A stretch of DNA of 64,000 nt from Metellina segmentata (lineage: Eukaryota; Arthropoda; Arachnida; Araneae; Tetragnathidae). Where the stretch lies: positions 11,811,038-11,875,037 of the forward strand of contig OX375875.1 of the NCBI GenBank assembly GCA_947359465.1, written 5' to 3'. Below, piece after piece: positions 33,236-45,190 of the stretch (position 1 is the stretch's first letter; every line of letters starts with the position of its first letter). The translations under genes were made by a program, and so were the position numbers. The notes beneath the pieces are model-generated. The model did not search any database. It was not told where the DNA came from and saw only the letters and a list, made by a program, of their open reading frames with translations.

Positions 33236-35582
33236 GGTTACTTACACATACATAGATCTCCTGTCGTACGATAAACAAAAGTAACGATATTTAATCGCGC
33301 ATTGCTTGCACACAAGATGGGACCGTCGAGAAACCAAACAAAAGAGTTTTTTATTCTCTATTCCAAGTTTCTATCTTCACGATCGTTAAAAATAGAGTGA
33401 AAATTGCAACGGATTTGATATTTGCGGAATGTGTTACACCAGATCGATACCTTAAATGTGATTTTCTTGAAATAAATAATTTTTCAATTGGATCCTTTGT
33501 ATTTTTGCAATACAAATTTAGCCTCATTTGATGAAGATATTGATTACGAACACAAAAAGGGCTATTTATCTCGATTTATAGAAACTATATAACTTGAATA
33601 GAGTACTTAGTTACTTTAATTTACTGCTTTATAGAAATAGCAACTTAAAATAGGATAACTATTTAATTGTATTCGATGTTTTGAAGAGTTTACAACAAAG
33701 CGGATCGTTGGTAATTTTATTTCTGAGAAAACGTATACCGATAATGGTCCGTTTAATTTTTCATGCGTATCAAATGTCTTTAAAATAAAGCTAAATTTAG
33801 ACGTCCTTAACGTGAAATACGAAAGATAAGTTTCAATTTTCATTCATTTTACACATCCTTGTGTTAAATTGAACTGGATATGGCGTTTGAAAATGAACTT
33901 ATTAGCCTGATTTATTGAACTTAATTTACTGTGAGCTTATTCTTGTAGAACTTATATTTTAATCTCAAAGTTAGTGTTATTACTCAATTTATTGAAATTT
34001 TTATATTTTATAGACAGATATTTTCTTTGCGATCTTAGTATCATAAACAGTTTTTTGGTCATTCTTAGATTGTTTTTAGTTTAGCATAATTCTCATGTTT
34101 TGTAGTGGGCTTTAATCAAATTATTGTTGAAATATTCCCCAGTCGTTTTATCATTCGTGGTTCCATTTGTGGTACAAATGCCCTGAAAGAGAGAAGGATT
34201 GGAGGATAACTATTCGTTTCGGATAGTCTAATTGTAGTTAAATTGACTGATGTGTGTTGTCATCGATGCATTTTATTATTAGATAAGTAGGTACTTAATA
34301 CAACTAGTTACCTGAAGAAAATTAAGATAAGGTTCAGAGTAAACACAGAAAAATTTAATTGGAGGTCACAAGTGTAATATTGTTTGTAATTACAATAAGG
34401 AAAACTACACGTATCGGTCTATAAAAAATTATATTAGTTTAAGGTATCAAAAGATCATTCTTTATTTGAAAAGGTAGATTTAAAAATTATGTAAATTACG
34501 TAAAATAGAATTTAGAATATAAAAACTTATTTGAAACGAAAATACAGTTCCATAAATCGGGAATAACTGATAACAGGGTCTTTTCTATTCACTTTTTCGA
34601 ATTGTATTTAACAATTAAAAAGAAAAATAATTCGGAATATTTTTCCTGGTATTGTAATGTAGCATCGATAGTATGGAAATCGTGACTTTTTAAATGATCT
34701 GTCAAACACAAAAACTTGAATAAGTAAGGATTTAAAACTTTGTTCACAAAATTGAATGTTGAAAATATAGTTCCAAGACAATAAGGAAATTATGTTTTTC
34801 GTTTAATTATTGGAAATTGGTACAAATAGGAACAGTTACTATGCGACCAGGATAAAGATAACAATCCTACCAGAAAACACATGGGAAGACGTCTGCAGTG
34901 AAGCACTGGGGGATATTTCAACAATAATTTGATTAAAATCCACGACAAAACGTGATAATTATGCTAAATTAAAAACAATCTAAGAATGACTGAAAGCAGT
35001 TTATGTCAAGAACCGGAAGATCGCAAAGAGAATTTCTGTCTATATAATATAAAAATTTCGATAAAAATAGTAATAACACTAACTTCAAGATTAAAATATA
35101 AATTTTACGAATATAAGCTCACAGTACATAAAGTTCAGTAAACCAGGCAAATAAGTTCATTTTCAAAACCGTAACAATTCATTTTCAAAAGTGTAATCAA
35201 TATCTTAGTCAAATACGGCTAAATTCGTATTGCGAAAATATATAAGTTACAGTTCAAAAATTATTTAGGTAAGGAAAATCACATTTAGGAATAGATCTGG
35301 AGCAAAATCTTCTGTCGATTTCAAATCCGTTGAACTTTTCACTCTATCATTAACGATCACGAAGATAGAAACTTGTACTAGAGAGTAAAAAAGCCGTTTT
35401 GTTTCTCGAATAAAATAAAAAGTTGTCTTGTAGTTGTAATCGACGACAGAAAAACGGATATCCCGTCGTGTTGTGAGTAGATTGAACTGTGGGAACGCTC
35501 CCAATCTCTTCTTCATGCCACCAAAGGAATTTATCGTACGTCATTTTATCGCAAGACTGAAATCAATGTGTGTTCAAGTAGC
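33236..35582. mobile_element. Foldback element with long inverted arms
   Basis: About 2.35 kb inserted in the Tc1 derivative. The left arm (33236 to about 34145) and right arm (about 34895-35582) are inverted copies of each other with many long matching words. One is AAGTTTCTATCTTC.CGATCGTTAA. Others are AATGTGATTTTC, TTAGTGTTATTACT and AATCAAATTATTGTTGAAATAT. Roughly 300 bp (33545-33880) is present only in the left arm. The middle, about 750 bp, is unpaired. The outer part of each arm contains sequence of the Helitron-like family (CAACGGATTTGA, CACCAGATCGATACC). No transposase is recognisable. Confidence 0.75.
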
Positions 35583-36041
35583 TTTACAGCACAGCGGTAC
35601 GTAGACGACATTCTACTACTGGTTGTGTTTCCGTTCCGTTTGCAAAACCCCGGAATTACTTTCAACAAGATAATGCCCGGCCGCACACGGCACGAGTTGC
35701 TATGAATTGTCTTCAAGCTTTCCCAACACTTCCATGGTCAGCTAGGTTTCCTGATCTCTCTCCCATAGAGCACATTTGGAACGTTATGGGAAGGCAATTG
35801 CAACCCTCCCGAAATTTTGACCATTTAGCCCGAACGTTGGAGACAGTTTGCAAAGAAATTCCGCAGGAAACCATTCGGGAACTTTTCAGTCTATTACATG
35901 CCGGGTGACGCATCCAGGCCAGAGGTGGACCATCTTTCAATTGTTCTGAAATTTGAGTCGTTTGTTTGAATTGTTGTTCTTCACATCCACCAATTTTTTA
36001 TCGCAATCAGACAGGTCTTTCTTGGTGCGTCGGTTTTTTTG

Positions 36042-37239
36042 TTGTAGAGTTTATTTAAGCAGAGACTTAAACTCGCAAAAAACTAAAAAGGCAACTATCA
36101 ACTTCTGTCGTTACCACAGAGAATTTTTAATGTTTCAAAAGTCTTAGTGCGGATGTTGTCTAACAATAATTATTTTCTAACAATAATATTTGTGAAATTT
36201 CATTTAAACTTCACTTTATTCTAACTTTTTTTTGCTTGTGACTTTTAAAGTTTAAAATCGAATCCTCAAAGCACTTTTTCCCACACTTTCCACCTTTTTT
36301 TTTAACTAGAAATAAAACTAAACGATGCGACGAGCTAAGTGCTGAAGAACTTGATGGTGCCGAAAGAATTTGGGTGAAAACTGTTCAGAGATTCAGTTTC
36401 GGAATGGTAACCACATACCTGTTTAGAATACAAATGAAGGTGTTGCTTGCCTATTAAGTGTAGCCTTCAATAAAACCAAGTCATTTCATTTAGAACATAA
36501 ATATAATTTTATGAGTTCAAAGGTTTGGTAAGGGCAACCTATAAAAATTTTTAATATACTTTTATAATTACATAAGTGATTAATTATCAATCTTGATTCA
36601 AGATGATTTGTGCTACATGCTTTACTTCTTTTTTCGTAAAACGTAGTTCTACAACTTTAAAAGTTAAACCAAGAAACCATAAGAAAAACAAATCTAAATT
36701 TTCACTTACGGTCAAGAAATGATAGGGAAACTCTTAAAAAGTAAACAACGAAAACTTTATTAATGCATTATTTAAGTTACAATACCGTTTACAAAATATT
36801 TAATAAAACTTAATAGACATAAACATACAAACACAAAATAGACATAAAACAGAAAGGCAGTCATACAATGTACTCAAGTATACTCAAGTAAGTACTCTGT
36901 AAGTATTCAAAGTATACAAGGTATTCTTGAAATATGTCTAGTAATTCGACGTAGTGCGGTCACAGACCTACACAAAACATGGAAACAATATATTTTGCAT
37001 AAGAATTGTTTGAAATGTTAATACAATTTGAAAGTGGGAGAAAATATGCAATGTTCAAAAAACACTTTTATTTCAAAATTTTTTTTATTTTTACATAACC
37101 ACGAATTAGAAATGTAAAAAATACGTGGTATATTTTTTTGTAAAAATTTAGGGACTTTGTAAAATTCAATTGTAGATTTAACAAAACGTATCAGTTATAA
37201 ATTAAACTACAGGCATCAGTTGTTCAGAAATCATTTAAC
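36042..37239. other. AT-rich spacer, no gene seen
   Basis: No recognisable frame. A small self-similar patch TACTCAAGTATACTCAAGTAAGTACTC lies near 36870. Confidence 0.4.
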
Positions 37240-37241
37240 TA

Positions 37242-38448
37242 CAAGGTGTCCCGGAACTTCGCGTGCAAACTTGGAGGGGAGGTAGAGAACATCGTGAGGA
37301 ACCATAATTACATAGAAAAGCATGGGTGGAAATCGATTTGGTGGCGCTGTAAGCGAGCAGCACAAAACATCCATATTCGAAGAGGGTATGTTGCATACTG
37401 TGGACCGAAATCCCGGTACCAGTGTACTGGCGCTTGCCACTGCCACCGGAACGTCTCGATCAACTGTACATCGCGTACTGCAGGGCGAAGCCTTAATTAT
37501 AAATCCCTAAGATCTTCAGAGAGTTCAGTTATTGCAGCCGGATGATACACCCACGACGTGTCGCGTTTGCACAGTGGTTTCTACGCCAAAGTGCGGCCGA
37601 CTCGCAATTTTCCAGTTCTGTTATGTTTGGTGATGAAGCAACTTTTTCACGTGAAGGGGTGTTCCATACGCACAACGAGCACATGTGGGACGTAGACAAT
37701 TCACACGAAACCCGACCACGAGCCGCAAAACAGCGCTTCAATGTTAATGTGTGGATGGGTATCGTGGGGACAGTTTAGTCGGACCATATATCCTACCACC
37801 TCCACTGGACTCTCGCAAGTATCTCGTCTTTCTTCAAAAGGTACTTCCGGAAATGCGTAACAATGTCCACGCACAAGTTCGGTGCGGAATGTGGTGGCAA
37901 CATGATGAGGCTCCATCTCATTATGCAAGGTGTGTACGTGACCATTTGGATAGGACATTTGGAAATAATTGGATTGGGAGTGGCGGTCCCGTCGCTTGGC
38001 CTCCCAGATCACCTGATTTATCTCCTCTTGATTATTTTTTCTGGGGTGCCATGAAGAGCATTGTGCACGAAATAGACCTGGTAGGAAATAGACCTGGCTC
38101 TGAAATAGACCTGGTGGCACGAAGCGCCATCGCTGCTGCTACGATCAGCGAAACGCCAGGTATCTTCGAAAATGTTCGCCAATCCAAGTCGAGAAAGTGT
38201 CGTGCGTGCATCCATGATAATGGACGCAATTTCAAACACCTGCTGTGCTTGTTAGCCATACATTATACTCTTTTGTTGTGTAATAAAGAGTTTTACACTA
38301 CATTCTGTGTTGCGGCCTTTTTGTGTCTTTTTGTCTCTTTATCACGTGAGGGTGACGTTTCCGCCCATGCTTCCCTATGTAATTATCGTTCCTAACGATG
38401 TTCTCTACCTCCCCTCAAAGTCTGTATATGAAGTTCCGTGACATCCTG
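37242..38448 (+). mobile_element. IS630/mariner-type element, DD41D-like
   Basis: TA flanks at 37240-37241 and 38449-38450. The inverted ends stay similar for about 60 bp: CAAGGTGTCCCGGAACTTC at the left, CAGGATGTCACGGAACTTC as the complement of the right, both running into GGGGAGGTAGAGAACATCGT. Length 1207 bp. Confidence 0.85.
37322..38240 (+). pseudogene. IS630/mariner-type transposase relic
   Basis: A helix-turn-helix block (VDRNPGTSVLALATATGTSR, STVHRVL) lies at 37397-37485. After a shift come FAQWFLRQ and VMFGDEATFSREGVFHTHN (first Asp) at 37621-37675. After a further shift come GDSLVGPYILPP, YLVFLQKVLPEM, MWWQHDEAPSHYARCVRDHL (37890-37949, second Asp) and RSPDLSPLDYFFWGAMKS (38004-38057, third Asp), then a conserved tail RKCRACIHDNGRNFKHLL. 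I count 41 residues between the second and third Asp if the last is the one in PLD, as in rosa-type DD41D elements. An AAATAGACCTGG word is present three times at 38070-38115, expanding the protein locally. Confidence 0.8.
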
Positions 38449-38539
38449 TATAAAACAAAACATGTGTATATTCAGATTTAACTGATAAACGCAGACTTTG
38501 CTGTTGTTTTGCTATTTGGTATTTCTTTAATTACATAGC

Positions 38540-38700
38540 ACTGAAACACCAAAATGGGATATTGGCGACGGTCCGGGATCAATCCTGAAGGGAAAGTAGA
38601 ACCACCATGTGATTTTGAACAACTGTCAGATAACAAGGCACCACCTGAGGTGGCACCCCACTCTCTAAACTTCCACACCACGCCAATAACAATTTTAAAT
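38540..38700 (-). repeat. SINE core, minus strand
   Basis: Core landmarks: GCGACGGTCCGGGATCAATCC, TGATTTTGAACAACTGTCAG, GGCACCCCACTCTCTAAAC, TTCCACACCACGCC. The head is missing. Confidence 0.65.
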
Positions 38701-39953
38701 TATATGGAAAAAACTATCTTAGTCGCAGAGATGAGTTTATAATTTTGTTCAATCAAAATCCAAAATCAATGAAACTCCAACGAAAAATATATATGGAAAC
38801 TAAAAATTAAACTGAAGGATAATTATTTACCTCCTCAGATGATCTCACGGACAATTTAAACCACACTTTTACGCATCCCCTCAAAATATGCACAAATCGA
38901 GTCATGCCACAGACATATACAGCCAAAGAACTTCTTCCGCAGACGGTTTCCGTGATTTGTATGTTTAAGGAAATGCGACATGAACATAATTAAATTGCAA
39001 GGAAAATATACTTGGAGTAGCAAACACAGATGGGATCTGACAGTACTTTTAGGATGGAACTTCGTTTTAAAATTCCAGGAGCAGAATTCCGGAGCCATGT
39101 GCCATTTCCAATCTTTTCAGGACTTCAATGTGCAAAATAAAGTGTCTTATGCTGAAATGCATTCATCCTGTATTAAAAGATTTAAGGTCGTATTTATTAA
39201 ATATGACCGGGACATCTTTGTTTTTAAAGCAGTAAAATTTTCCCGTTGAGTATATAAGTGACTTTGACGGTTGGTCGTGTTTAATTGTTCTACCGGAGAT
39301 GTGTTGAGTTGAGTTGAGAGTGACACCGATTTCGGAAATGAGGTTAAGTTCTGTCTTGAATATAATTTTTTTACTTCTAAATTTTATTACGAAATTGTAT
39401 TTGACGCATAAATTTATTTTGATAGATGATCATTCATAGCATGTGCTTCATGCGTTTAGGTATAAGATGAAAATTATGATATTGAGTAATTTAATTTAAA
39501 ACGAGTTTGTATACTTTTTTACTTCAAGTATTTAAATTGTTCTTTAAATTTATTGAGATACTTTTTCACAGTTCCTTATTTCTTTCATTTATAGTATTGA
39601 TTTACGGTGAATTATATAAAAGCTTGGGCAGCACAGATACAAATATGTGTTTGTTTTGAATCAAATATCTGGTAAAAAAACGGAATAGTATTTTTTCAAA
39701 TGTCTTATTTTAAAGTCTCTTACTGTCGATTTTTACGTATTATTTTCTATTTGCTACATGAATATCGAGATTCATTATGAACCATGAATATTATTATGTT
39801 TAATGTATGAACTACTGTAGGACCTTATATTATTTATCCAGTCATTTTTGCTGAATGTAGGATGGACCGGTACTTACCATTTTAATATAGGAATTACTAT
39901 TCTTTCAGCATAGCAAACTCCCGTAACAGAAACGCTAAAGGCCATAACTTTAA
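38701..39953. other. AT-rich spacer, no gene seen
   Basis: A frame of 89 codons at 38980-39249 has no motif I recognise. The rest is AT-rich. Confidence 0.4.
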
Positions 39954-41180
39954 CACATTTTATTCGCACATTTTTTAGACAATTTTGGCTAGCTGTAATA
40001 AAAAATCGTTTGCTGCAAAAGAAATAATTGCAGTTGTACTATGTTTTTAAAAGTCAAAATTATCGTCTGCGGCTACAGAGGTTTGTTTTTATTCAAAATG
40101 GCGTTTTTAACAAAGCGGTGGTTCGAAGGCTATATTTATGCTCTCTACGAAGAGAAATATTCATATTCCGTTAGCCAAAAACGATGTAAGAGTCATGGTT
40201 TAGTGATATCTAAAGCGTCGATAGGTAATATCGTCAACAAGAATGTAAAAAAACGTCAAATTGGAGCCTCAAGTGGGACAAAAATTCCAAACAAGTATCC
40301 AAGGAAGAAACGGACATTTTCGACTATTGCAAAGGTACGTTGTTTAATGTTAAAAGAAAATCCTCCTAGTCAAAGGACAGTTGCAAAATCATTAAAATGA
40401 TCGGTTTCCACTGTAAACAAAATGATAAACGTTGATTTAAATCTTAAGAAAGCGAAAAAACGCAAACACTTATCCAAAGAAAAATGGAAAAAAATTGTCA
40501 CAATAGATGAATCATGGGTGTATTTAAATGAATGCTGCAAAAAAAAAGCCATTTATTATCATAAAAGGGGAAAAAAATTTAAGTACATGGTTCACATAAT
40601 CGAAATAAAGTTTTTATAATGGATTCATGATTGTTGCTGGTTTTTCATATAATGGCAAGTTAAAAATAAAGAGAGTGAGAAAAAATGTCAAGATTAACTC
40701 CAAATACTATCAGGAACACATTTTATCGCCAATTTTTCTGAATGAAATACCATCGCTTTACCCGCAGTGCCATCAATCTTTGGAACTCCATCAAGACAAA
40801 GCTAGCAGTCACACATCAAAATCCACTGTACATTTCCTAAAATAAATGGAACAAAAAACCGGTATCAAGGGCATACCCTTCACTGATATCCCTTCACTGT
40901 ACTAAATCTTCATATGTATCACCTATAGATTTTTGTGCTTTCGGACTTTTAAAATCTGCATTATCCAAACGTCGTCCCACAACCCTTACAGGACTCTGGA
41001 AAGCTTTTCAGGAGGAATGGGATAGAATACCTCTTCTGACACTTCAAAAGGCATTATTATTCTGGAAATTACGGTGTCGAAAGATAATAACAAATAGAAA
41101 ATTTAAAACACAAGAATTTTATGCAATTTAGTTTTGTGAATACAATATACATTGTCTAAAAAATGTGTGAACAGCCTCTG
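39954..41180 (+). mobile_element. Second IS630/mariner-type element (maT/DD41D-like)
   Basis: The inner parts of the inverted ends match: CGCACATTTTTTAGACAAT at the left, ACACATTTTTTAGACAAT as the complement of the right, where a TA follows (41181-41182). About 1.23 kb. The left terminus is less clear by a base or two. Confidence 0.75.
40098..41130 (+). pseudogene. IS630/mariner-type transposase relic
   Basis: It starts MAFLTKRWFEGYIYALYEEK at 40098. Then SKASIGNIVNK, NPPSQRTVAKSLK and a stop, STVNKMI, KWKKIVTIDESWVYLNE (40481-40530, first Asp), and MIVAGFSYNGKLKI at 40627. Next come INSKYYQEHILSPIF and LELHQDKASSHTSKSTVHFL near 40783-40842 (second Asp), GIKGIPF, and after shifts PIDFCAFGLLKSALSKRRPT near 40922 (third Asp) and LFWKLRCRKIIT. 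Several stops and shifts make it inactive. It is very Lys- and Ile-rich, matching the AT-rich base composition. Confidence 0.75.
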
Positions 41181-41213
41181 TATGTATATAATTTTCCTAT
41201 TTTAGCGACACAG

Positions 41214-41945
41214 TACGATTGTTTGTTTACCACGAAGCCTCGCGCATGAATTAAATTTCTAGTGTTATCGGATGAAATTTTATTAGAAAAAAATGAATAT
41301 TATTCGATCTGTTACAGCTTACAAACAACATGCTTGGTATTCGATTTCCACCGAAGCACTCACATTTCGCTTCATAATTTACTCAAAGTTTTCATTTGAA
41401 TACCAAATTGTTCCAATTCTGATTCCACGGGTAGCGTGGTTACCTAGAAGCGATCAGGGGCCAGGCCCCCAAATATATATATTATTATCTTACGTGGCAC
41501 ACAAAAAAGACTATATTTGTTATCGCGTTTCGGCAACACTGTACGATTGTTTGTTTACCACGAAGCCTAGCGATTTAATTGAATTTAAAGCGTTATAGAT
41601 TGAAAAATAAGTGAAAACAATTCATGTAAGTCGAGCTGTTGCAGCTTACAAACAATATGCTGGGTAAGCGATTTAAAACGAAGCACTCATATTTCGATTC
41701 AAAATTTCCTTGAGGTTTTATTTGAATTCCGAATTTTCGAATTCTTATTTCAAACAACAAATTTATAATTGAGAAATAATTTTTTTTTGAGTATCATACT
41801 TTGTAAACAATCCCTTCTTTGCTAGGACACATGTCTTCATTAATGCAAGCGAAGATACCAAGGATTTTGCAGCGAATCAATGAGGATTTCAAAGCAATCG
41901 TCCGGAGATAGGCAAGTGTCAGTGATCAGGGGGCAGGCCCCTTAG
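41214..41945. repeat. Two imperfect direct repeats ending in GATCAGGGG
   Basis: The first unit starts CAGTACGATTGTTTGTTTACC at 41221 and ends at GATCAGGGGCCAGGCCCCC (41451). The second starts CTGTACGATTGTTTGTTTACC at 41539 and ends GATCAGGGGGCAGGCCCC (41923). Shared inner words include GCTTACAAACAA.ATGCT and GAAGCACTCA.ATTTCG. The spacing between starts is 318 bp, but the second unit is longer. No protein is recognised. Confidence 0.6.
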
Positions 41946-41997
41946 TAACTTTTAAAATATGTAGGTATGTAGGTAGTTAGATTTTCGTCACACTGAA

Positions 41998-42275
41998 ATA
42001 ACAACACAATGGGTTTTTGTCGATGTCCGGAATCTATCCCATAGGGAAAGATTCGAGGTCATTAGGCACCTTGAAGTACTGTCATATGATGAGGTTAACT
42101 CCTGAGCTGACACTCCACTCTCTAAACTTACACACTACGCCAATGTGAGAACATTTGAGGCCACAACATATTTAGCGTGCACCAGCCCTCACATTACTGA
42201 GAGTCTTTGGTTTTGAACTCACAAACTTTCGGTTACAAACCCAACCCTATAACAACTAGGTAACCACATAACCCT
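41998..42275 (-). repeat. SINE, minus strand, decayed
   Basis: Core landmarks: GTCCGGAATCTATCCC, GGGAAAGATTCGAGG, CTGAGCTGACACTCCACTCTC, GCCAATGTGAGAACATTTGAGG, TTTAGCGTGCACCAGCCC. The head region at 42210-42265 is badly eroded. Confidence 0.65.
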
Positions 42276-44934
42276 ATTAAGTTCAAATAGGGTTTCAAAA
42301 ATATACAAATAATATCGTATTATAAACAGGATAGTTATATTTAGCTAAAATAGGTTTTACTAACTGGAATAATAAGCTTGGAATTTCATACCATACATCG
42401 ATATAGCTATTATGTTTCAATTATTAATAATTTAATACTGGTTTTTCAAATATATTTATACACGTTGAGTTTTTTATAAGTAGAAATGACCTAATATAAA
42501 TAGGTTGGGACTGGATACTGGAGTATAACTAGGACATATGTAATTACTTGGGTAAACTGAATACTAGAATGGAAATCAAGAGAATATTTCTATTCCTTTA
42601 TATTCTTTACAAGAGGTTGAAAATATTTTCATACCGTAATGTAAAAAAATATTTAACATTTACAAACATTCATCTATAGTCTGCACCTTTTAGCATAAAT
42701 CTTGAGTTGTTTACAAAACTATTCCTTCGAGATTCATCATATTGTAACGTTATTCCCAGCCAAACATAGAATATTTTTAGACGAAAAATATATTTATTAT
42801 ATCTTGGATAGATAAAAGATTATCATACACTTTGTACATGAAGGAATGCAGTTTCAAAACTGAGGAGAGTGAAAATCATCACTCGTTTAGATGCACAGAT
42901 ATCTATCACAGATCATACGAAAGAGGCACACCGTACGCTCTCTCCAGAAGTCCGACTAAAAAGTCCAGAAAGTCTATTGTAGTCCCCTTCTTATAGCCGA
43001 CCTTACAGCTGGGGACAAATTCCTTCTCGTTAGGGTACGGATCAAAGGAACCGACTGGCTCGTTTGTCGGTCAGTCCAAAAATGTCCGGACTCGCCGACA
43101 CATTCCGTTCCCACGAGAAACTCCCTACGGGTGTGAGATGGTCCACAAAGAAGCAACCTGCTTCAATAGAATCCTTTCACACGGGTTTCCTCGACAATAA
43201 CCCTTAAAAGTTGTGGATCTCACCACAATATAATGTAAAATGAACTAAATACATTCTTAAGAAACGGTTACATGAAGAAAGATTTGAGTTTAATATTAAT
43301 ATTAAGTAAATGGAAAAACTTGATTACTATATCTTAAATCATTTATTACTAACATTAATTTATCCATTTGTCATGTTTCGAAGCATGACAAACCTCGGTC
43401 TCATATATCACAGAATAACGAGTTTTAGTATTGCGACCATCTAAGCACAAGTTTACTTTTCTGTAGTACTCAAGGTAATTTGATCTGGACTCCAGGCAAA
43501 TTCCGGAAAGATTTTACTGGATAATTCAAACTTTGATGGGGCAAATTCTTTAGGAATTTTTAAATCTCGACAGTTATTGCTCAGAGACAATTGTGTTACA
43601 ACTGATTAAAATGACTATGTAAAGCTTTTTACCATTCTAAATTACATTAAAAAGTAAAAGCATGGCCATTATACGCAACATAAATGTGAAGTTTATTTAT
43701 TGTCAAATAGATATATTCTGAAATAATGGAGTAATATTAAAGTAATGCTGTCCATAGTTATTATATGTTCTTTTAGCGTAATGCGCTGGCACTTTTATAA
43801 AGCTTTTTGAATACAAAAATTCTTTTCAAATTAAGAGGAATTGAGAAAAAATCGGAGACTGTTACGGAAAAGTGAAAATAACGAAGTTATTATATACTTC
43901 GCGTCAATTTCCAAATTTGATAAATATTAAACCTAATGGACCATTGAATATCATCATGATCATTGAATATTCATCTTTCGAATGGATGTATCAAGATTTA
44001 AAAGCATATAACCAAATTCTCTATAAATTGATTATTTGAGTCAGTAAATTTTTGTAGCTCTAAAGGAACAAAAACTAGTCTCCATTATATTTATATATAA
44101 CTGAAAACTTATTTATCTCTTTTAAAAAAGCAAAAAATTGCTGTGACAGTATATTTTGAGATGTCATTAAGAAATTTTAGAGGTATTTCAGTGAAAGGAA
44201 ATTGGAAAACGTTTATATCAAACTAAAAAAAGAAAAAAAAATGCTACACTAAATTTTAAAAAAACACATCGTAATCTGATTTTCAAAATTATTTCCGCGC
44301 TACAAGTCTACACAGTAAAATTTGGAATGAATAAAGTATTTTAATAATGGAACAAAAATATAACACCATATTTTCATAAGTAGCTTTTTCCATTTCGTAT
44401 GTGGAAATTTTGTATGAGAGATAATTTCTGCTATTCTGAATACGAGTGGTGGTAGTGTTTCTGAGGCGATATGTACTTCCTGTACTTATTCTGAACATGA
44501 AACCAGTTGCCAATACAAATTAGATGGAATATGTACCGAACTGATGCAGGGTTTGTGATTGGATAACACCTTAGGAATAGTGCGAGTAGATCAGCCCAGC
44601 AAACTATAACCTCACTACATCTGAAATGTATTTACTCATCGTACAAATCCAAAAATACTATAGCATGGTGTGTTCCAACGCACATTCTTGGTATCCCTCA
44701 TAAAACATTGAACTGCCATTGCATTTTCAAGGTTAAAGGATCACTACACTGCTCTGAAATCAGGAAGATGAGGTCACACAATCTATATGAATCTTGTGAG
44801 AGAAATTGAGAAATTTCTAACTCTTACATGTTCAGCTAGTTCAACAATTCTTTACATTTTGGATGATATCCATGTTCCTGTCGGACAGCTGCTTGAATGA
44901 ACATGAATTCGTCACTGTGATCCTTCAAGCCTTC
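42276..44934. other. Long AT-rich spacer, no gene seen
   Basis: About 2.6 kb with no recognisable frame, RNA or transposon end. A moderately GC-rich patch at 42890-43190 holds a 60-codon minus-strand frame of unknown meaning. Confidence 0.45.
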
Positions 44935-45190
44935 AATGGATTTCGACGAGATTCTCGTTCATGAAGATCTGAACCACTTCATTAATGATGAGATATTTCG
45001 TCATCAAGATGTTGGCGATGTTTTGAGGATAACGATATTATTTCAGTTTTTGATGATGATGGTTAGTTCTTTTATAATGATGAGATATCTCGTTGTTCAA
45101 GATCTGATAATAATCTGATAATCTAAATAACGACATATCTCATCGATCAAGATATGCTCATTTTCTAATGACGTGATACCTCGTGAATGG
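44935..45190. repeat. Degenerate minisatellite related to 47.9 kb
   Basis: Repeated phrases TGATGAGATATTTCGTCATCAAGAT, ATGATGAGATATCTCG and CGACATATCTCATCGATCAAGAT, at roughly 60-80 base spacing. They share the GAGATATCTC palindrome with the array at 47.9-48.5 kb. Protein-like frames across it are products of the repeats. Confidence 0.5.

Larger units (their letters stand above)
32054..36041 (+). mobile_element. Tc1 deletion derivative carrying two insertions
   Basis: Same family and same 5' junction as the copy at 10.2 kb (CACCAAGAAGG.. straight into mid-transposase). The 3' end is TCTTTCTTGGTGCGTCGGTTT. The Tc1 sequence is present as 32054-32140, 33046-33235 and 35583-36041, about 740 bp in total, matching the 10.2-kb copy in order. 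Residual motifs: FQLRPVD, ARHTCPQQSFMVCGAIS, QQDNARPHTARVAMNC (35665-35712), PDLSPIEHIWNVMGRQL (35752-35802). The second Asp and the Glu are both kept here. Confidence 0.85.
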
